DNA of 64,000 bases, taken from NCBI RefSeq assembly GCF_020037125.1, contig NZ_JAIQDG010000004.1, forward strand, positions 327,045 to 391,044, in the 5' to 3' direction. Position 1 is the stretch's first letter, and every line of letters starts with the position of its first letter. The translations under genes were made by a program, and so were the position numbers. The notes beneath the pieces were generated by a model. That model did not search any database and had not been told where the DNA came from. It worked only from the letters and a program-made list of their open reading frames with translations. This stretch comes from Myxococcus sp. RHSTA-1-4. GTDB taxonomy: Bacteria; Myxococcota; Myxococcia; Myxococcales; Myxococcaceae. Shown here in pieces: positions 44,050-60,736 of the stretch.

Positions 44050-44538
44050 ATGAACGTTTCCATCGTGTCCCGAGGCGAAATCAAGCTGGTCGGCATCAAG
44101 GTCGTGGGCCGGCGCAGCGAGCTGAGTCACCGCGTGCCCTTCGCGTGGACGGAACTCGTCAAGCGCCTGGACTCCATTCCCCACCGGGTGGAGCCCGACG
44201 TGTTCTACGGATGCTTCCCGGAGAGCGAACACCTGCGAGCGAGCGCCGACGGCGTCCACACCTACCAGGTCTGCACCGAGGTGAGCGGCTTCGGTCCCAC
44301 GCCGGAGGGCCTGCACACCCTGGTGCTCCCCGCGAGGACGTACGCCACGGCGCGGGTGCAGGGGACGGCCGAGGCCATCGACGCGACGTACATCGGCCTG
44401 GCGCGCTGGCTGGAGGAGCAGGGCCGGCGCACGCATGCCCAGGCCCACGGCTTCGAGCGGTACGACCAGCGCCGCCAGAAGGTGACGCCCCCGTACGAGC
44501 GCTTCGACTACGACCTCTTCAAGCCGCTGGCGGATTGA
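44050..44538 (+). CDS. Stand-alone GyrI-like small-molecule-binding protein
   Basis: The product is 162 residues from ATG 44050, 4 bases after GAGG. The sequence shows the GyrI/AraC effector-domain pattern: VGIKVVGRRSELSHRVPFAW, VFYGCFPESEHLRASADGVH, YQVCTEVSGFGPTPEGLHTL, LPARTYATARVQGTAE and YERFDYDLFKPL. Such domains bind hydrophobic or cationic ligands, and some hydrolyse cyclopropanoids or protect gyrase. It is divergent from a MerR regulator that carries the same kind of domain. Soluble and cytoplasmic. Confidence 0.85.
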   Translation: MNVSIVSRGEIKLVGIKVVGRRSELSHRVPFAWTELVKRLDSIPHRVEPDVFYGCFPESEHLRASADGVHTYQVCTEVSGFGPTPEGLHTLVLPARTYATARVQGTAEAIDATYIGLARWLEEQGRRTHAQAHGFERYDQRRQKVTPPYERFDYDLFKPLAD

Positions 44539-44546
44539 GGGCCCCG

Positions 44547-44624
44547 CGCGAGAACGACGGGCACACCGCCATCCTGGGCACGTCCAACAGCGACATCGTC
44601 GTCGCGCGCGTCACTCCCGAGTAA
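44547..44624 (+). pseudogene. Short coding-like remnant, delta-60-repeat-like tail
   Basis: Frame 44547-44624 reads RENDGHTAILGTSNSDIVVA then RVTPE and a TAA. SDIVVARVTPE resembles the end unit of delta-60 repeat beta-propellers (VARLNPDG). There is no start codon or ribosome site, since the frame upstream is a shadow of the GyrI-like gene. It may be the truncated 3' end of a lost gene. The evidence is weak. Confidence 0.25.
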
Positions 44625-44651
44625 CGCCGGGACCCGAAGCCCCCGCCTCCC

Positions 44652-45659
44652 TCACCCGGAGGCGGGCGGGCGCGAGGGCATCACCGCCGCCACCTCTTCC
44701 GCGCGAGGCAGCCCGTCCACCGCGCCGAACCGCTCCACCACCCGCGAGCCCACCTCGCACGCGAACGTGGCCAGCGCCGCCAGCTCCGCGCACGTGGCCT
44801 CCGACAGCGCCCGCGCGCCGCCGTACCACCGCACCAGCCCGTGCAGCAGCGCCGCCACGAAGCCATCCCCGGCGCCCGTGGTGTCCAGCACCCGCGCGCG
44901 CGGCGCCGGCACGTGGACGCGCTCGCCCTTCCACAGCAGCACCGCGCCCCGCTCGCCCAGCGTCACCACCGGCAGCGCGACGCCCAGGGCCGCGAGCCGC
45001 GCCAGCGCCTCGTCCGGCACGTCCGTCCCCGTGGCGAAGCCAATCTCCTCCTCGGAGAGCTTCACCACGGTGCACAACGGCAACATGCGCGCCAGGAGCC
45101 CCTTCAGCTCGCTCGGGTCCTCCCACGCGTGCAGGCGCAGGTTGGGGTCGCAGCTCACGATGCGGTCCGCGCCGCGCGCCACCTCCAGCATCCGCACCGT
45201 GGCCTCGCGCGCCTCCTGCCGGTGCAGCGAGTTGGAGCCGCAGTGCACCGCCTTCGCCCGCAGCAGGAAGCCCGCGTCCACGTCCTCCCCGCCCAGCAGG
45301 AACTCCGCCGAGCGCGTCCGGAAGTACGTGAAGCTGCGCTCCCCGCGCGCATCCAGCGAGATGAACACCAGCCCGGTGCGGGCCTCCGCCGTCTGCCGCA
45401 GGCGGCTCACGTCCACGCCCTCCGAGGCCAGGCGCTCGCGCAGGAAGTGGCCGAACTCGTCCGAGCCCACCACGCCCAGCATGGCCGGGCGCAGCCCCAG
45501 CCGGGCCAGTCCCACCGCGACATTGGCCGGAGAGCCACCCGTGCACGGGCGCCACTCCGGCACGTCCCGCACGCGCTGCCCCGGCGCCGACGGGAGGAAG
45601 TCCACCAGCGTCTCGCCGAAGCACACCACGTCCAGCGGCGGCTGCGTCCCCTCGCTCAT
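44652..45659 (-). CDS. PfkB-family carbohydrate kinase, fructokinase-like
   Basis: The product is 335 residues from ATG 45659, preceded by GGAGGAGCG; the frame continues upstream only as a shadow of recO. PfkB signatures are present: VCFGETLVDFLPSAPG, TGGSPANVAVGLARLGLRPA (sugar-binding motif 1) and VLDTTGAGDGFVAALL (motif 2 with the catalytic Asp). The family phosphorylates sugars such as fructose or 2-keto-3-deoxygluconate with ATP in the cytoplasm. The ERSFTYFRTRSAE block is typical of fructokinases. It lies 26 bases after recO on the same strand, so co-transcription is likely. Confidence 0.9.
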   Translation of the reverse strand: MSEGTQPPLDVVCFGETLVDFLPSAPGQRVRDVPEWRPCTGGSPANVAVGLARLGLRPAMLGVVGSDEFGHFLRERLASEGVDVSRLRQTAEARTGLVFISLDARGERSFTYFRTRSAEFLLGGEDVDAGFLLRAKAVHCGSNSLHRQEAREATVRMLEVARGADRIVSCDPNLRLHAWEDPSELKGLLARMLPLCTVVKLSEEEIGFATGTDVPDEALARLAALGVALPVVTLGERGAVLLWKGERVHVPAPRARVLDTTGAGDGFVAALLHGLVRWYGGARALSEATCAELAALATFACEVGSRVVERFGAVDGLPRAEEVAAVMPSRPPASG

Positions 45660-45685
45660 CGCTCCTCCACGCCCGGGCGCGCCGG

Positions 45686-46420
45686 TCAGTCCAGGCCCAC
45701 CTGGGCCATGAAGTCCACGCTCTTGAGACGCCGGCCCAGGTGGTGCGCGATGAAGACGTTGAGCAGGCCCCGGGCCCTCGCCCGCAGGTCCGCGGGCAAC
45801 GGCATGCGCTGGCCCTCCTGAATCGCGCGCAGGCCCGACAGCAGCGCCACCGGCACCGCCACCGCCTCGCGCGCGCGGCCGCCACAGGCCTCGCACACCG
45901 CGCCGCCGTGGGCCTGGTCGAAGCGGGGCCGCTCCCCCGGCTCGCCGCCGCACAGCGTGCACGCGTCGAAGCGCGGCATCAGCCCCGCATGCGCCAGCGC
46001 GGACAGCTCGAAGGCCAGGAGCGACGTGGGGCCCGCCTCCTTCGCGTCCAGCCGGGCGAGGTACTCCTCCAGCAGGGCGAACAGCTCCGGGTGCGGCTCG
46101 TGGTCCCTCGTCAGCTCGCGGCACAGCTCCACCGCGTACAGCGCCCGGGCGATGAGGGACAGGTCCTCGCGCGCCGAGTAGTAGCCCGCGACGATGTCCG
46201 CCGAGTCCAGGCGCACCGTGCTGCCGCGCGTCTCCACGATGTGGACGCGCAGCCGCATGAACGGCTCCAGCGCGCCCGCGAAGCGCCGCTTGCTCTTGCG
46301 GGCTCCGGCGGCGAAGGCCGTCAGCTTTCCGTGCTCACGCGTCAGCAGGGTGACGAGACGGTCCGTCTCCCCATAGTCCATGGTGGACAGCACGAGCGCG
46401 TCATCGTCGAAACGCTCCAT
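45686..46420 (-). CDS. recO: DNA repair protein RecO
   Basis: The product is 244 residues, a normal RecO length. The N-terminal OB-fold reads DDALVLSTMDYGETDRLVTL and LTREHGKLTAFAAGARKSKR. A helical middle follows, and a four-cysteine zinc motif (CTLCGG...CEACGG, about 150-182) is present. RecO works with RecR to load RecA on SSB-coated single-stranded DNA in the RecFOR gap-repair pathway. The gene is 9 bases downstream of the RodZ-like gene and 26 bases upstream of the PfkB gene, within a long minus-strand run that starts near 48853. Confidence 0.95.
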   Translation of the reverse strand: MERFDDDALVLSTMDYGETDRLVTLLTREHGKLTAFAAGARKSKRRFAGALEPFMRLRVHIVETRGSTVRLDSADIVAGYYSAREDLSLIARALYAVELCRELTRDHEPHPELFALLEEYLARLDAKEAGPTSLLAFELSALAHAGLMPRFDACTLCGGEPGERPRFDQAHGGAVCEACGGRAREAVAVPVALLSGLRAIQEGQRMPLPADLRARARGLLNVFIAHHLGRRLKSVDFMAQVGLD

Positions 46421-46429
46421 GAGGATGAT

Positions 46430-46834
46430 TCAACGCACGAGCGGAGAGGGAAGCTTCCCGCTCAGCACGAGGAACAGGTACACGCCCAGGGCCAGGGCCA
46501 CCAGCAGCACCGTCAGGCCCACGTATGCCCGCTTGCGCCGCTCCCGCTCGAGCTGCGCCGGCGCGGGCGCGGGCACCGCCTTGTCCACCTCCTCGTAGCG
46601 GAGCACCGCCTCCTCGGGGGACATACCAATGACGTGCGCGTACGCCTTGATGTAGTTCACCACGAAGATGCGCGAGGGGAGCCGCTCCACCTGCCCCGCC
46701 TCCAGCGCCGCGATGAGCGTGGGGGGAATCTTCGTCTCCCGCGCGACGTCCTCGCGTGAGAGCCCGCGGAGCTCCCGCTGCTGGCTGAGGTACTTGCCGA
46801 ATTCGACGTGGTCCACGGGCGTCCAGATAGCCAA
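46430..46834 (-). CDS. Short RodZ-like membrane protein with N-terminal helix-turn-helix
   Basis: The product is 134 residues. An HTH_25-type domain lies at about 10-75 (FGKYLSQQRELRGLSREDVA, TKIPPTLIAALEAGQVERLP, VVNYIKAYAHVIGM), followed by a charged Pro/Ala linker and one membrane helix (VGLTVLLVALALGVYLFLVL). This matches the cytoplasmic and membrane parts of RodZ, which links MreB to the envelope in rod-shape control, but the large periplasmic domain is missing. It sits between tgl (4 bases) and recO (9 bases). It could be a RodZ paralogue or a regulator tethered to the membrane. Confidence 0.83.
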   Translation of the reverse strand: MAIWTPVDHVEFGKYLSQQRELRGLSREDVARETKIPPTLIAALEAGQVERLPSRIFVVNYIKAYAHVIGMSPEEAVLRYEEVDKAVPAPAPAQLERERRKRAYVGLTVLLVALALGVYLFLVLSGKLPSPLVR

Positions 46835-46838
46835 CCGG

Positions 46839-47600
46839 CTAGAGCTTTTCCAGCAACCTCCTGCAATCGTCCCTCAACTCGTGTTCAGCGGCCTTCGCTT
46901 TGGCCTCACACTGGCTGAAGGCCGCCTTCGCCGCGTCCACCTGTCCCCGCTTCGCCTGGCACACGCCCTCGCGCAGGTACGCGTCGCCCACGTCCGGGCA
47001 GGCCTCCCGGTAGCGCGTGTACTGGCGGCACGCGTCATCCGTGCGCCCCGCCCCGTCGTAGATGATTCCCAGGTTCTTGTAGCCGAGGCAGAAGGAGGGG
47101 TTGGTCGTCACGGCGGCCTTGATGCTCTCCAGCGCGCGCTCCGTGTCGCCCTTCTTGTAGTAGGCCCAGCCCATGTTGCCCTGGGCGATGTACGGCGTGG
47201 GGTAGAGCATGTCGTTGAGGACCTGCTCGTACAGCTTGATGGCCTCGTCGTAGCGGCCCTGGTCCAGGTGCACGTTGGCCAGGTTGGTGCGCGCCTCGGA
47301 GAAGCTGGGGCGCACCTTCAGCGCGCGCTCGTAGTGGGCAATGGCCTCGTCCGGACGGCGGAACGACAGGTGCAGCAGGATGCCCAGGGCGTTGTGGGCC
47401 TCCGGGTAGTCCGGGTCGTTCTCCAGCGAGACGTTCAGCTCACGCAGCGCCTCCTGCATGTTGCCCTGCTGCTGCGCCTGGAGGGCCAGGTCGTAGTGGA
47501 TCTCCGCGCTCCGGCGCTCCTTCTCGGAGGGAGTGTGGGCACAACCGGCGGACACCAGCAGCAGCGCGAGCGAGCAGGACGCGAGGGCGAGGCGGGACAT
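46839..47600 (-). CDS. tgl: Type IV pilus assembly TPR lipoprotein (Tgl/PilF/PilW)
   Basis: The product is 253 residues. The lipoprotein signal is clear (LALASCSLALLLVSAGCAH). About six TPR units follow: AEIHYDLALQAQQQGNMQEA, YPEAHNALGILLHLSFRRPD, FSEARTNLANVHLDQGRYDE, TPYIAQGNMGWAYYKKGDTE and CLGYKNLGIIYDGAG. In Myxococcus, Tgl is the outer-membrane lipoprotein that lets the PilQ secretin assemble, enabling social (type IV pilus) motility. It can be passed between cells by outer-membrane exchange. Length, repeat number and signal match that protein as I know it; a general PilW/PilF call is certain and the name tgl is probable. Confidence 0.85.
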   Translation of the reverse strand: MSRLALASCSLALLLVSAGCAHTPSEKERRSAEIHYDLALQAQQQGNMQEALRELNVSLENDPDYPEAHNALGILLHLSFRRPDEAIAHYERALKVRPSFSEARTNLANVHLDQGRYDEAIKLYEQVLNDMLYPTPYIAQGNMGWAYYKKGDTERALESIKAAVTTNPSFCLGYKNLGIIYDGAGRTDDACRQYTRYREACPDVGDAYLREGVCQAKRGQVDAAKAAFSQCEAKAKAAEHELRDDCRRLLEKL

Positions 47601-47642
47601 GGGGCGGTGGATTCTCCGCGAGAGGGAGGGTGAGGCGGGGAC

Positions 47643-48107
47643 TCAGAAGGCGGCCAGGAAGCGGCCCAGGGTGGTGGTGACGTTCTTCTTCTCCTCGGCG
47701 CGCGCCACCACGGCGGGCACGAGCTTCGGGTCCTTGAAGAACACCGGCAGCGTCTTCAGCCACTCGTCCTGCTGGGCCGGGGGCACGGCGCGCCAGTTGG
47801 CGTCGTCCATCATGAACCCGAGCGACTCCACGAAGGCGAGCGCATCACCCTCGTCCTCGCGGTACTCGTCCGCCGTCATGTTGCGCCGGCCGGACAGGTA
47901 CACCGCGCAGTCCGCGGCCTCCGCCAGGTAGAGGTACACGAAGACGGCCGCGCCCTGCCCTCCGCGGATGCCCACGACGAAGGCCTGCGCCGGCCCGGCC
48001 TGCTTGCCGGGAATGGCCACGTGCGGCGTGTTGAGCGAGGTGTGCAGCGCGAGGATCTGCTCCCGTGTGGCGGGCAGACCGCGGTAGCGCTCATCGAGGT
48101 TGAACAC
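47643..48107 (-). CDS. Conserved-looking protein of unknown function, tgl neighbour
   Basis: The product is 154 residues from GTG 48107, 7 bases after GGAG; upstream sequence in the same frame lies over the next gene and is rejected. It starts VFNLDERYRGLPATREQILA and shows no signal peptide or membrane helix. The sequence is well-formed globular protein (VVGIRGGQGAAVFVYLYLAE, CAVYLSGRRNMTADEYREDE) and ends KNVTTTLGRFLAAF. No family was recognised. The 42-base gap to tgl and same orientation place it in the probable tgl operon. Confidence 0.72.
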   Translation of the reverse strand: MFNLDERYRGLPATREQILALHTSLNTPHVAIPGKQAGPAQAFVVGIRGGQGAAVFVYLYLAEAADCAVYLSGRRNMTADEYREDEGDALAFVESLGFMMDDANWRAVPPAQQDEWLKTLPVFFKDPKLVPAVVARAEEKKNVTTTLGRFLAAF

Positions 48108-48139
48108 GGTGGTCTCCGTTGACCTGCATCCCCCACCCG

Positions 48140-48853
48140 TCAGCGCGTGGTGAGGGTGTACTCCTGAGTGGCGTCCTGCGTGTCCGCCGCCGTCTTCTGG
48201 AAGCGGATGAGGGGATTGTCGATCATCACGTTCCCGCCGCCCTCGTTCCCCTCGCCAATGATGACCCGGAACACGTGGTCCGGCGAGTTGCCGCGCCGCG
48301 TCCCCGCGTTCTTCCGGGCAATCAGCGTGACGTTGTTCGCCCCGGGCAGGAGGTGGCGGGTGATGTCGAGCACCACCTGGTCCTCGTTGCCGCGCAGCTT
48401 CCGCAGCCACTTGGAGTTGATGAACACGTCGATGTCGTACTCCGTCATGCCCGGCACCGTCTGCTCCGTCACCAGCCAGTAGCGCTGGGTGATGCGCGCG
48501 GGCGCGGCCGGGGCCGTGGCCACCGCCGGCACCGTCGCGCTCGTGGGAGCCGGGGTGCCCGCCGCGGGAGCCACCGGGGCCGGAGCGCCCGTCACCGGAG
48601 CCGAGGCCGCCGCCGACGCCGTGACTGGAGCCGCGGGCGCGGCCGGAGTCACCGCCGTCACGCGGGCGGCATAGCCGGGCGCGTCGATGTGGACATTGCC
48701 GGCCTCGTCGATGCGGACGGTGGCCTTCTCGAACTTCTGGTTGGTGACGCCGTCAATCTTGACGCCATTGAGGTACACGGAGCCGGCGAGAGCCCCCATG
48801 GGGGCCAGGGCCAGCGCGGCGGCGAGAGCGGTGCTCCTGAGCAGGCGGTTCAT
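48140..48853 (-). CDS. Secreted protein with Ala/Pro/Thr-rich linker, unknown function
   Basis: The product is 237 residues from ATG 48853, 9 bases after AGGAG. The signal peptide is clear (LLRSTALAAALALAPMGALA, cleavage before GSVYL). A small N-terminal unit (GSVYLNGVKIDGVTNQKFEK) precedes a long low-complexity Ala/Pro/Thr/Val linker (about 70-118). A second folded part follows with QRYWLVTEQTVPGMTEYDID, FINSKWLRKLRGNEDQ and HVFRVIIGEGNEGGG. The style is that of an envelope or surface protein with two beta domains. It is the first gene of the run that contains tgl. No family was recognised. Confidence 0.75.
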   Translation of the reverse strand: MNRLLRSTALAAALALAPMGALAGSVYLNGVKIDGVTNQKFEKATVRIDEAGNVHIDAPGYAARVTAVTPAAPAAPVTASAAASAPVTGAPAPVAPAAGTPAPTSATVPAVATAPAAPARITQRYWLVTEQTVPGMTEYDIDVFINSKWLRKLRGNEDQVVLDITRHLLPGANNVTLIARKNAGTRRGNSPDHVFRVIIGEGNEGGGNVMIDNPLIRFQKTAADTQDATQEYTLTTR

Positions 48854-48995
48854 GCGGGTCACTCCTGGGAATCTCCAACAGTCCCGGGTACTTGCAACGC
48901 TTAGCGCACCCCGGGGGACGGGACAAGGCGCGCGTGTCCCCGGTTGGAGCGGCCGTGCCGCCCGGAGATTCATCCGCCGCCCGCTCGCTCCCCCA

Positions 48996-49748
48996 TCAGG
49001 GGGCTGCCGGCTGGACGGGCTCCGGAGGCACCTCGCGCTGCGCCAGGGCCCAGTCGCCGCCCAGGCCATGGCCCTCGCGGAAGCGCCGGAAGTCCCGCCG
49101 CACGGCCCGGGGGTAGCGCTTGAAGCGCTCCAGCTCCCCCTGCTTGATGGCGGTGCGGATGCGGGTGGGGCCGGCGTTGTACGCCATCAGCGCCAGGTCC
49201 AGGTCCCCGCCAAAGCTCTTCTGCAGCGAGCGCAGGTAGCGGATGCCCAGCCGCACGCAGAGTGCGGGGTCCGCCGTCACCTCCTCGCGGGACAGCCTCA
49301 GGCCCTCCTTCTCCGCCAGGAAGTGCAGCGTGCTGGGCTTGATCTGCATCAGCCCGCGAGCCCCCTTTTCGGAGATGGCCTCCTCCTCGAAGTCGGACTC
49401 CACGTCGATGAGGGCCAGGATCAGCAGCGGGTCATACCCCGTGAGCGCGGCCTCCTCGGCGATGGCCTGCCCGAGCTGCCGGCGCAGGGTGAGGCCCAGG
49501 TCCGGGGCCCGCCGCGCCAGCACCGCGTCGATGAGGGCCGCCTCGGGCGAGGTGCTCTCCGCCGCCACCGCCTCCGGCACCACCGGCTGCACGGGGCGCT
49601 GGTCCAGCAGCGGCACCAGCCGCGCGGACACGACGAGCGCCACTCCCGCCAGCAGCGGGAGCCGGGAACAGCCGGAGCTCAGGGCGTGGAGATGTTCGAA
49701 GAGACGCCTGCCGAAAGACCTCCCGCCCGTCTGGGCGGGAGCCGTCAC
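48996..49748 (-). CDS. Lytic transglycosylase, SLT domain
   Basis: The product is 250 residues from GTG 49748, which overlaps the stop of the upstream coiled-coil gene (GTGA). One N-terminal hydrophobic segment (LPLLAGVALVVSARLVPLL) is a signal anchor. The Slt-type domain (about 90-220) has the catalytic Glu in LILALIDVESDFEEEAIS, GARGLMQIKPSTLHFL, LGIRYLRSLQKSFGGDLD and LALMAYNAGPTRI. It cleaves the glycan strand of peptidoglycan with anhydro-muramic end formation. Such enzymes open the wall for growth or for secretion and pilus machines, which fits the nearby tgl gene. Confidence 0.92.
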   Translation of the reverse strand: MTAPAQTGGRSFGRRLFEHLHALSSGCSRLPLLAGVALVVSARLVPLLDQRPVQPVVPEAVAAESTSPEAALIDAVLARRAPDLGLTLRRQLGQAIAEEAALTGYDPLLILALIDVESDFEEEAISEKGARGLMQIKPSTLHFLAEKEGLRLSREEVTADPALCVRLGIRYLRSLQKSFGGDLDLALMAYNAGPTRIRTAIKQGELERFKRYPRAVRRDFRRFREGHGLGGDWALAQREVPPEPVQPAAP

Positions 49749-50095
49749 TTCTGCTGCTCCAGTTCCTGGATGCGCTCGGCGAGCCGGTCCAACCGCGCGC
49801 CGAACGACGCCAGCTCCTCACGGCGGGGCAGCTTCAGGCGGGTGAGCGCCAGGCGCACACGCTCCTCGACGTTGTGCTCCAGGTCTCTCCGGTGTCCGGC
49901 GAGCCGCTCCGTGAATTCGCGAGCCTGGCGCTTCACTTCCTCCTGGCTCCAGCCGGCCACCTGGGCCACGCGCTGCACGGCCCGGGAGGCTTCCTCCTCC
50001 GCCGTGTTCACCGCCAGCAGGGCCTGGCTCCAGAGCCGCTCGAAGGTCTCCGCGACAGGGTTCTTCTCTCGGGGGGCCTCGGGCTTGTTGTCCAT
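49745..50095 (-). CDS. Small phasin-like coiled-coil protein
   Basis: The product is 116 residues from ATG 50095, 6 bases after GGAGAG. The sequence is almost all helix with charged heptads (FERLWSQALLAVNTAEEEAS, VKRQAREFTERLAGHRRDLE, LDRLAERIQELEQQ). The layout resembles phasins or PHA-granule-associated proteins. It overlaps the transglycosylase gene by 4 bases and lies 168 bases after the larger coiled-coil gene. The function is unproven. Confidence 0.75.
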   Translation of the reverse strand: MDNKPEAPREKNPVAETFERLWSQALLAVNTAEEEASRAVQRVAQVAGWSQEEVKRQAREFTERLAGHRRDLEHNVEERVRLALTRLKLPRREELASFGARLDRLAERIQELEQQK

Positions 50096-50263
50096 GGGGT
50101 CTCTCCGGGAGGGTCCGCCGGGCCAGCTGGCCCGGAAAAGTCGGGGGTGGTCCAAGTAATCACACCCCCGACGTGAAGGGAACGACGGCGAGCTCCTCCC
50201 CTTTCCGCAGTCCACTCATGGAAAGGAGAGGTATCACTCTCCGTCACACACCGTGCGCCGGGC

Positions 50264-50764
50264 TCAGGCGCGCGGGGAGGACGAGGGGCTGCTGGCCGGC
50301 CTGGCGGCGCCGTTCGTGCCGCGGCGCACGGGCTTCAGCAGCGCGTCCACCTTGCGCGACAGCTTGGCCAGCTCCTTGTTGAGGTCCTTGAGCTGCGCCT
50401 GGCTGGCGACGCCCACCGCCTCCACGACCTTCGTCTGGAGGCCGTCCAGCCGCTTGCGCAGCTCGGTGCTGGCGGCGTCCACCTTCTTGCCCAGCTCCTT
50501 CACGCGCGGGTCCGCCAGCAGCTCACCGGCCTGCAGCTTGCCCCACAGCGCCTGGGCCTCCTTCGCCGCCTCCTGGCCGCGGCTCTCCAGCGTCTTCACG
50601 ACCTTCTGGGCCTCGCCTTCCAGCTCCTCGATGCGCTTTTGCGCCACCGCGAGCTGAGCCTTCAGAAAGTTCTCCACGTTCTGCGCCAGCGCCGCCACCT
50701 TCGCGGGCTCCGCGGCGGGAGTCTCAGCGTGCTTCGCCTCGGTCGTCTCGTTCTTCGTCGTCAT
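50264..50764 (-). CDS. Phasin-family-like coiled-coil protein
   Basis: The product is 166 residues. A Thr/Glu/Ala-rich N-terminus leads into a long amphipathic helix (VENFLKAQLAVAQKRIEELE, QKVVKTLESRGQEAAKEAQA, KDLNKELAKLSRKVDALLKP) and a basic Ser/Pro tail. The pattern matches phasins, which coat polyhydroxyalkanoate granules, or nucleoid-type Ala/Lys coiled coils. It lies downstream of the rpoC terminator, so it has its own transcription start. No PHA synthase gene is in the window. Confidence 0.75.
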   Translation of the reverse strand: MTTKNETTEAKHAETPAAEPAKVAALAQNVENFLKAQLAVAQKRIEELEGEAQKVVKTLESRGQEAAKEAQALWGKLQAGELLADPRVKELGKKVDAASTELRKRLDGLQTKVVEAVGVASQAQLKDLNKELAKLSRKVDALLKPVRRGTNGAARPASSPSSSPRA

Positions 50765-50896
50765 TACCGTCCTCCCCTATCCCGGCTCGCGCCAGGCGGT
50801 AACCAGGTGCGTCAACTTCGCGTTCAGTAATTAACGCACCGCGCCATGGAGGTCAAGCCAACCCGGCTCGAAAAACGCGAATACCTGGAGAAGAGT

Positions 50897-50941
50897 TAAA
50901 AAAAGAAAACCGCCGCCCCGGAGGAGTCCCGAGGCGGCGGC
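50897..50941 (-). terminator. Rho-independent terminator of the rpoB-rpoC operon
   Basis: Read on the minus strand 45 bases after the rpoC stop, CCGCCGCCTCGGGACTCC is followed by TCCGGGGCGGCGG and then a T-rich tract TTTTCTTTTTTT. The GC stem has about a dozen pairs with one mismatch. This is the clearest intrinsic terminator in the window and closes the rpo operon. Confidence 0.93.
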
Positions 50942-50985
50942 AGTCTTCAGCGGAGCGCCCATTCAGGGGCGGCCGGACGCGAGGC

Positions 50986-55197
<4,212 letters not shown>

Positions 55198-55332
55198 GTT
55201 GCCTCCGAAATCTCGTGAGGCGACCCCCTCACAGGGTCGCCAGCTGATTCGGGCCCCCGCCCCGGACCCGGCCGCGCCCTCCCCTCTTGCCGGGGAGGCG
55301 GGCGGCCGGTCAGGCGGGCGCACCGGCTAGAA

Positions 55333-59559
<4,227 letters not shown>

Positions 59560-59645
59560 TCTGGCTCCGGGGACGACTGCTCGGGCGGGCAAACATCAGT
59601 AACGCGCGGCGGCGCCGGGAAATTTGTAACTGTCAAATGGGCAAA

Positions 59646-59675
59646 GCCGGCGTCCCCCTTGCTGGGAGCGCCGGC
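59646..59675 (-). promoter_or_regulatory. Hairpin between rplL and rpoB
   Basis: GCCGGCG (59646-59652) pairs with CGCCGGC (59669-59675), with a partly paired CCC/GGG inside. On the RNA it lies about 60 bases after rplL and is followed by TTTGCCCATTTG. In E. coli the same gap holds a partial terminator and an RNase III site; an equivalent role here is inferred. Confidence 0.55.
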
Positions 59676-59737
59676 CTGCTCATCCGGTCAGGAAGCTGCC
59701 TGGAAATTCCCGGAATACCTGGCAGCCCCTGTCTGAA

Positions 59738-60112
59738 CTACTTGATGTCGACGGTGGCGCCAGCCGCGACGAGCTGGTCCTTGATCTTCTTGGCGTCGTC
59801 CTTGTTGACGCCCTCCTTGACCGTCTTGGGCGCGCCCTCGACCAGGTCCTTGGCCTCCTTCAGGCCCAGGCCGGTGATGGCGCGGATCTCCTTGATGACG
59901 TTGATCTTGTTGGCGCCGGCGTTGGACAGCACCACCGTGAACTCCGTCTTCTCCTCGACAGGAGCGGCGGCGGCCGCGGCGGCCGGGCCGGCGGCCACGG
60001 CGACGGCGGCGGCGGAGACGCCCCACTTGTTCTCGAGCTGCTTCACCAGCTCCGCCGCCTCCATGACGGTCAGCGCGGAGAGCTGGTCAACGATCGCATT
60101 CAGGTCAGCCAT
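59738..60112 (-). CDS. rplL: 50S ribosomal protein L7/L12
   Basis: The product is 124 residues. The N-terminal dimer helix ([20 protein letters not shown]), Ala/Pro hinge ([19 protein letters not shown]) and C-terminal factor-binding domain ([40 protein letters not shown]) are all present. Multiple dimers form the ribosomal stalk on L10 and recruit translation GTPases. It sits 102 bases after rplJ and before rpoB. Confidence 0.98.
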   Translation of the reverse strand: MADLNAIVDQLSALTVMEAAELVKQLENKWGVSAAAVAVAAGPAAAAAAAPVEEKTEFTVVLSNAGANKINVIKEIRAITGLGLKEAKDLVEGAPKTVKEGVNKDDAKKIKDQLVAAGATVDIK

Positions 60113-60214
60113 TGAACTGTGTCCTTCTGGTTTCGACTAACGGCCACCCCGCCCACGGGAGAGGTACGGCCGAAGAGGTGTTGGTAGCAATACTTCTCGG
60201 ATGAATCAGGGAAA

Positions 60215-60736
60215 CTACCCCTGCGGCTTGTCCACGTGGGCCTGCAGCACCCGCGCGAGCTGCGACCCGGGGGCCGCGATGGTCCGGACCAGCTTGCCTG
60301 CCGGCTGGTTCAGCATGCCCAGCAGCTGGGCGCGCAGCTCCGGCAGACCCGGCATCTTCGCCAGGGCCTTCACGCCGTTGACGTCGACCTTCTTCCCGTC
60401 GACAACGGCGGTGCGGATCTTGATCTTGTCCTCGAGGTCCTTCGCGAACTCGGTCAGGATCTTCGCCGGGGCCACCACATCGCCGTAGCTGATGCACAGG
60501 GCCACGGGGCCCGTGAAGTCATCGGCGATGACCGACACGGACGTGCCCTGCGCCGCACGGCGCGCCAGCGTGTTCTTGATGACCTTGTACTCGACGCCGC
60601 CCTCACGGAACTTCTTGCGCAGCTTCGTCACCGTCTCCACATCGACCTTGGAGAACTCGGCGACGATGGCCGTCTTGGTCCGCGAGAACTTCTCGTGGAG
60701 CTCCTTGATCATCTCTTCCTTCTCGCTCTTCAGCAC
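60215..60736 (-). CDS. rplJ: 50S ribosomal protein L10
   Basis: The product is 173 residues from GTG 60736, 9 bases after GGAGG. Typical L10 motifs: IKELHEKFSRTKTAIVAEFS, LRKKFREGGVEYKVIKNTLA, GPVALCISYGDVVAPAKILT and the C-terminal helix that carries L7/L12 dimers. L10 anchors the stalk to 23S rRNA and, in many bacteria, represses its own mRNA by binding the leader. A structured leader lies upstream. Confidence 0.97.
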   Translation of the reverse strand: MLKSEKEEMIKELHEKFSRTKTAIVAEFSKVDVETVTKLRKKFREGGVEYKVIKNTLARRAAQGTSVSVIADDFTGPVALCISYGDVVAPAKILTEFAKDLEDKIKIRTAVVDGKKVDVNGVKALAKMPGLPELRAQLLGMLNQPAGKLVRTIAAPGSQLARVLQAHVDKPQG

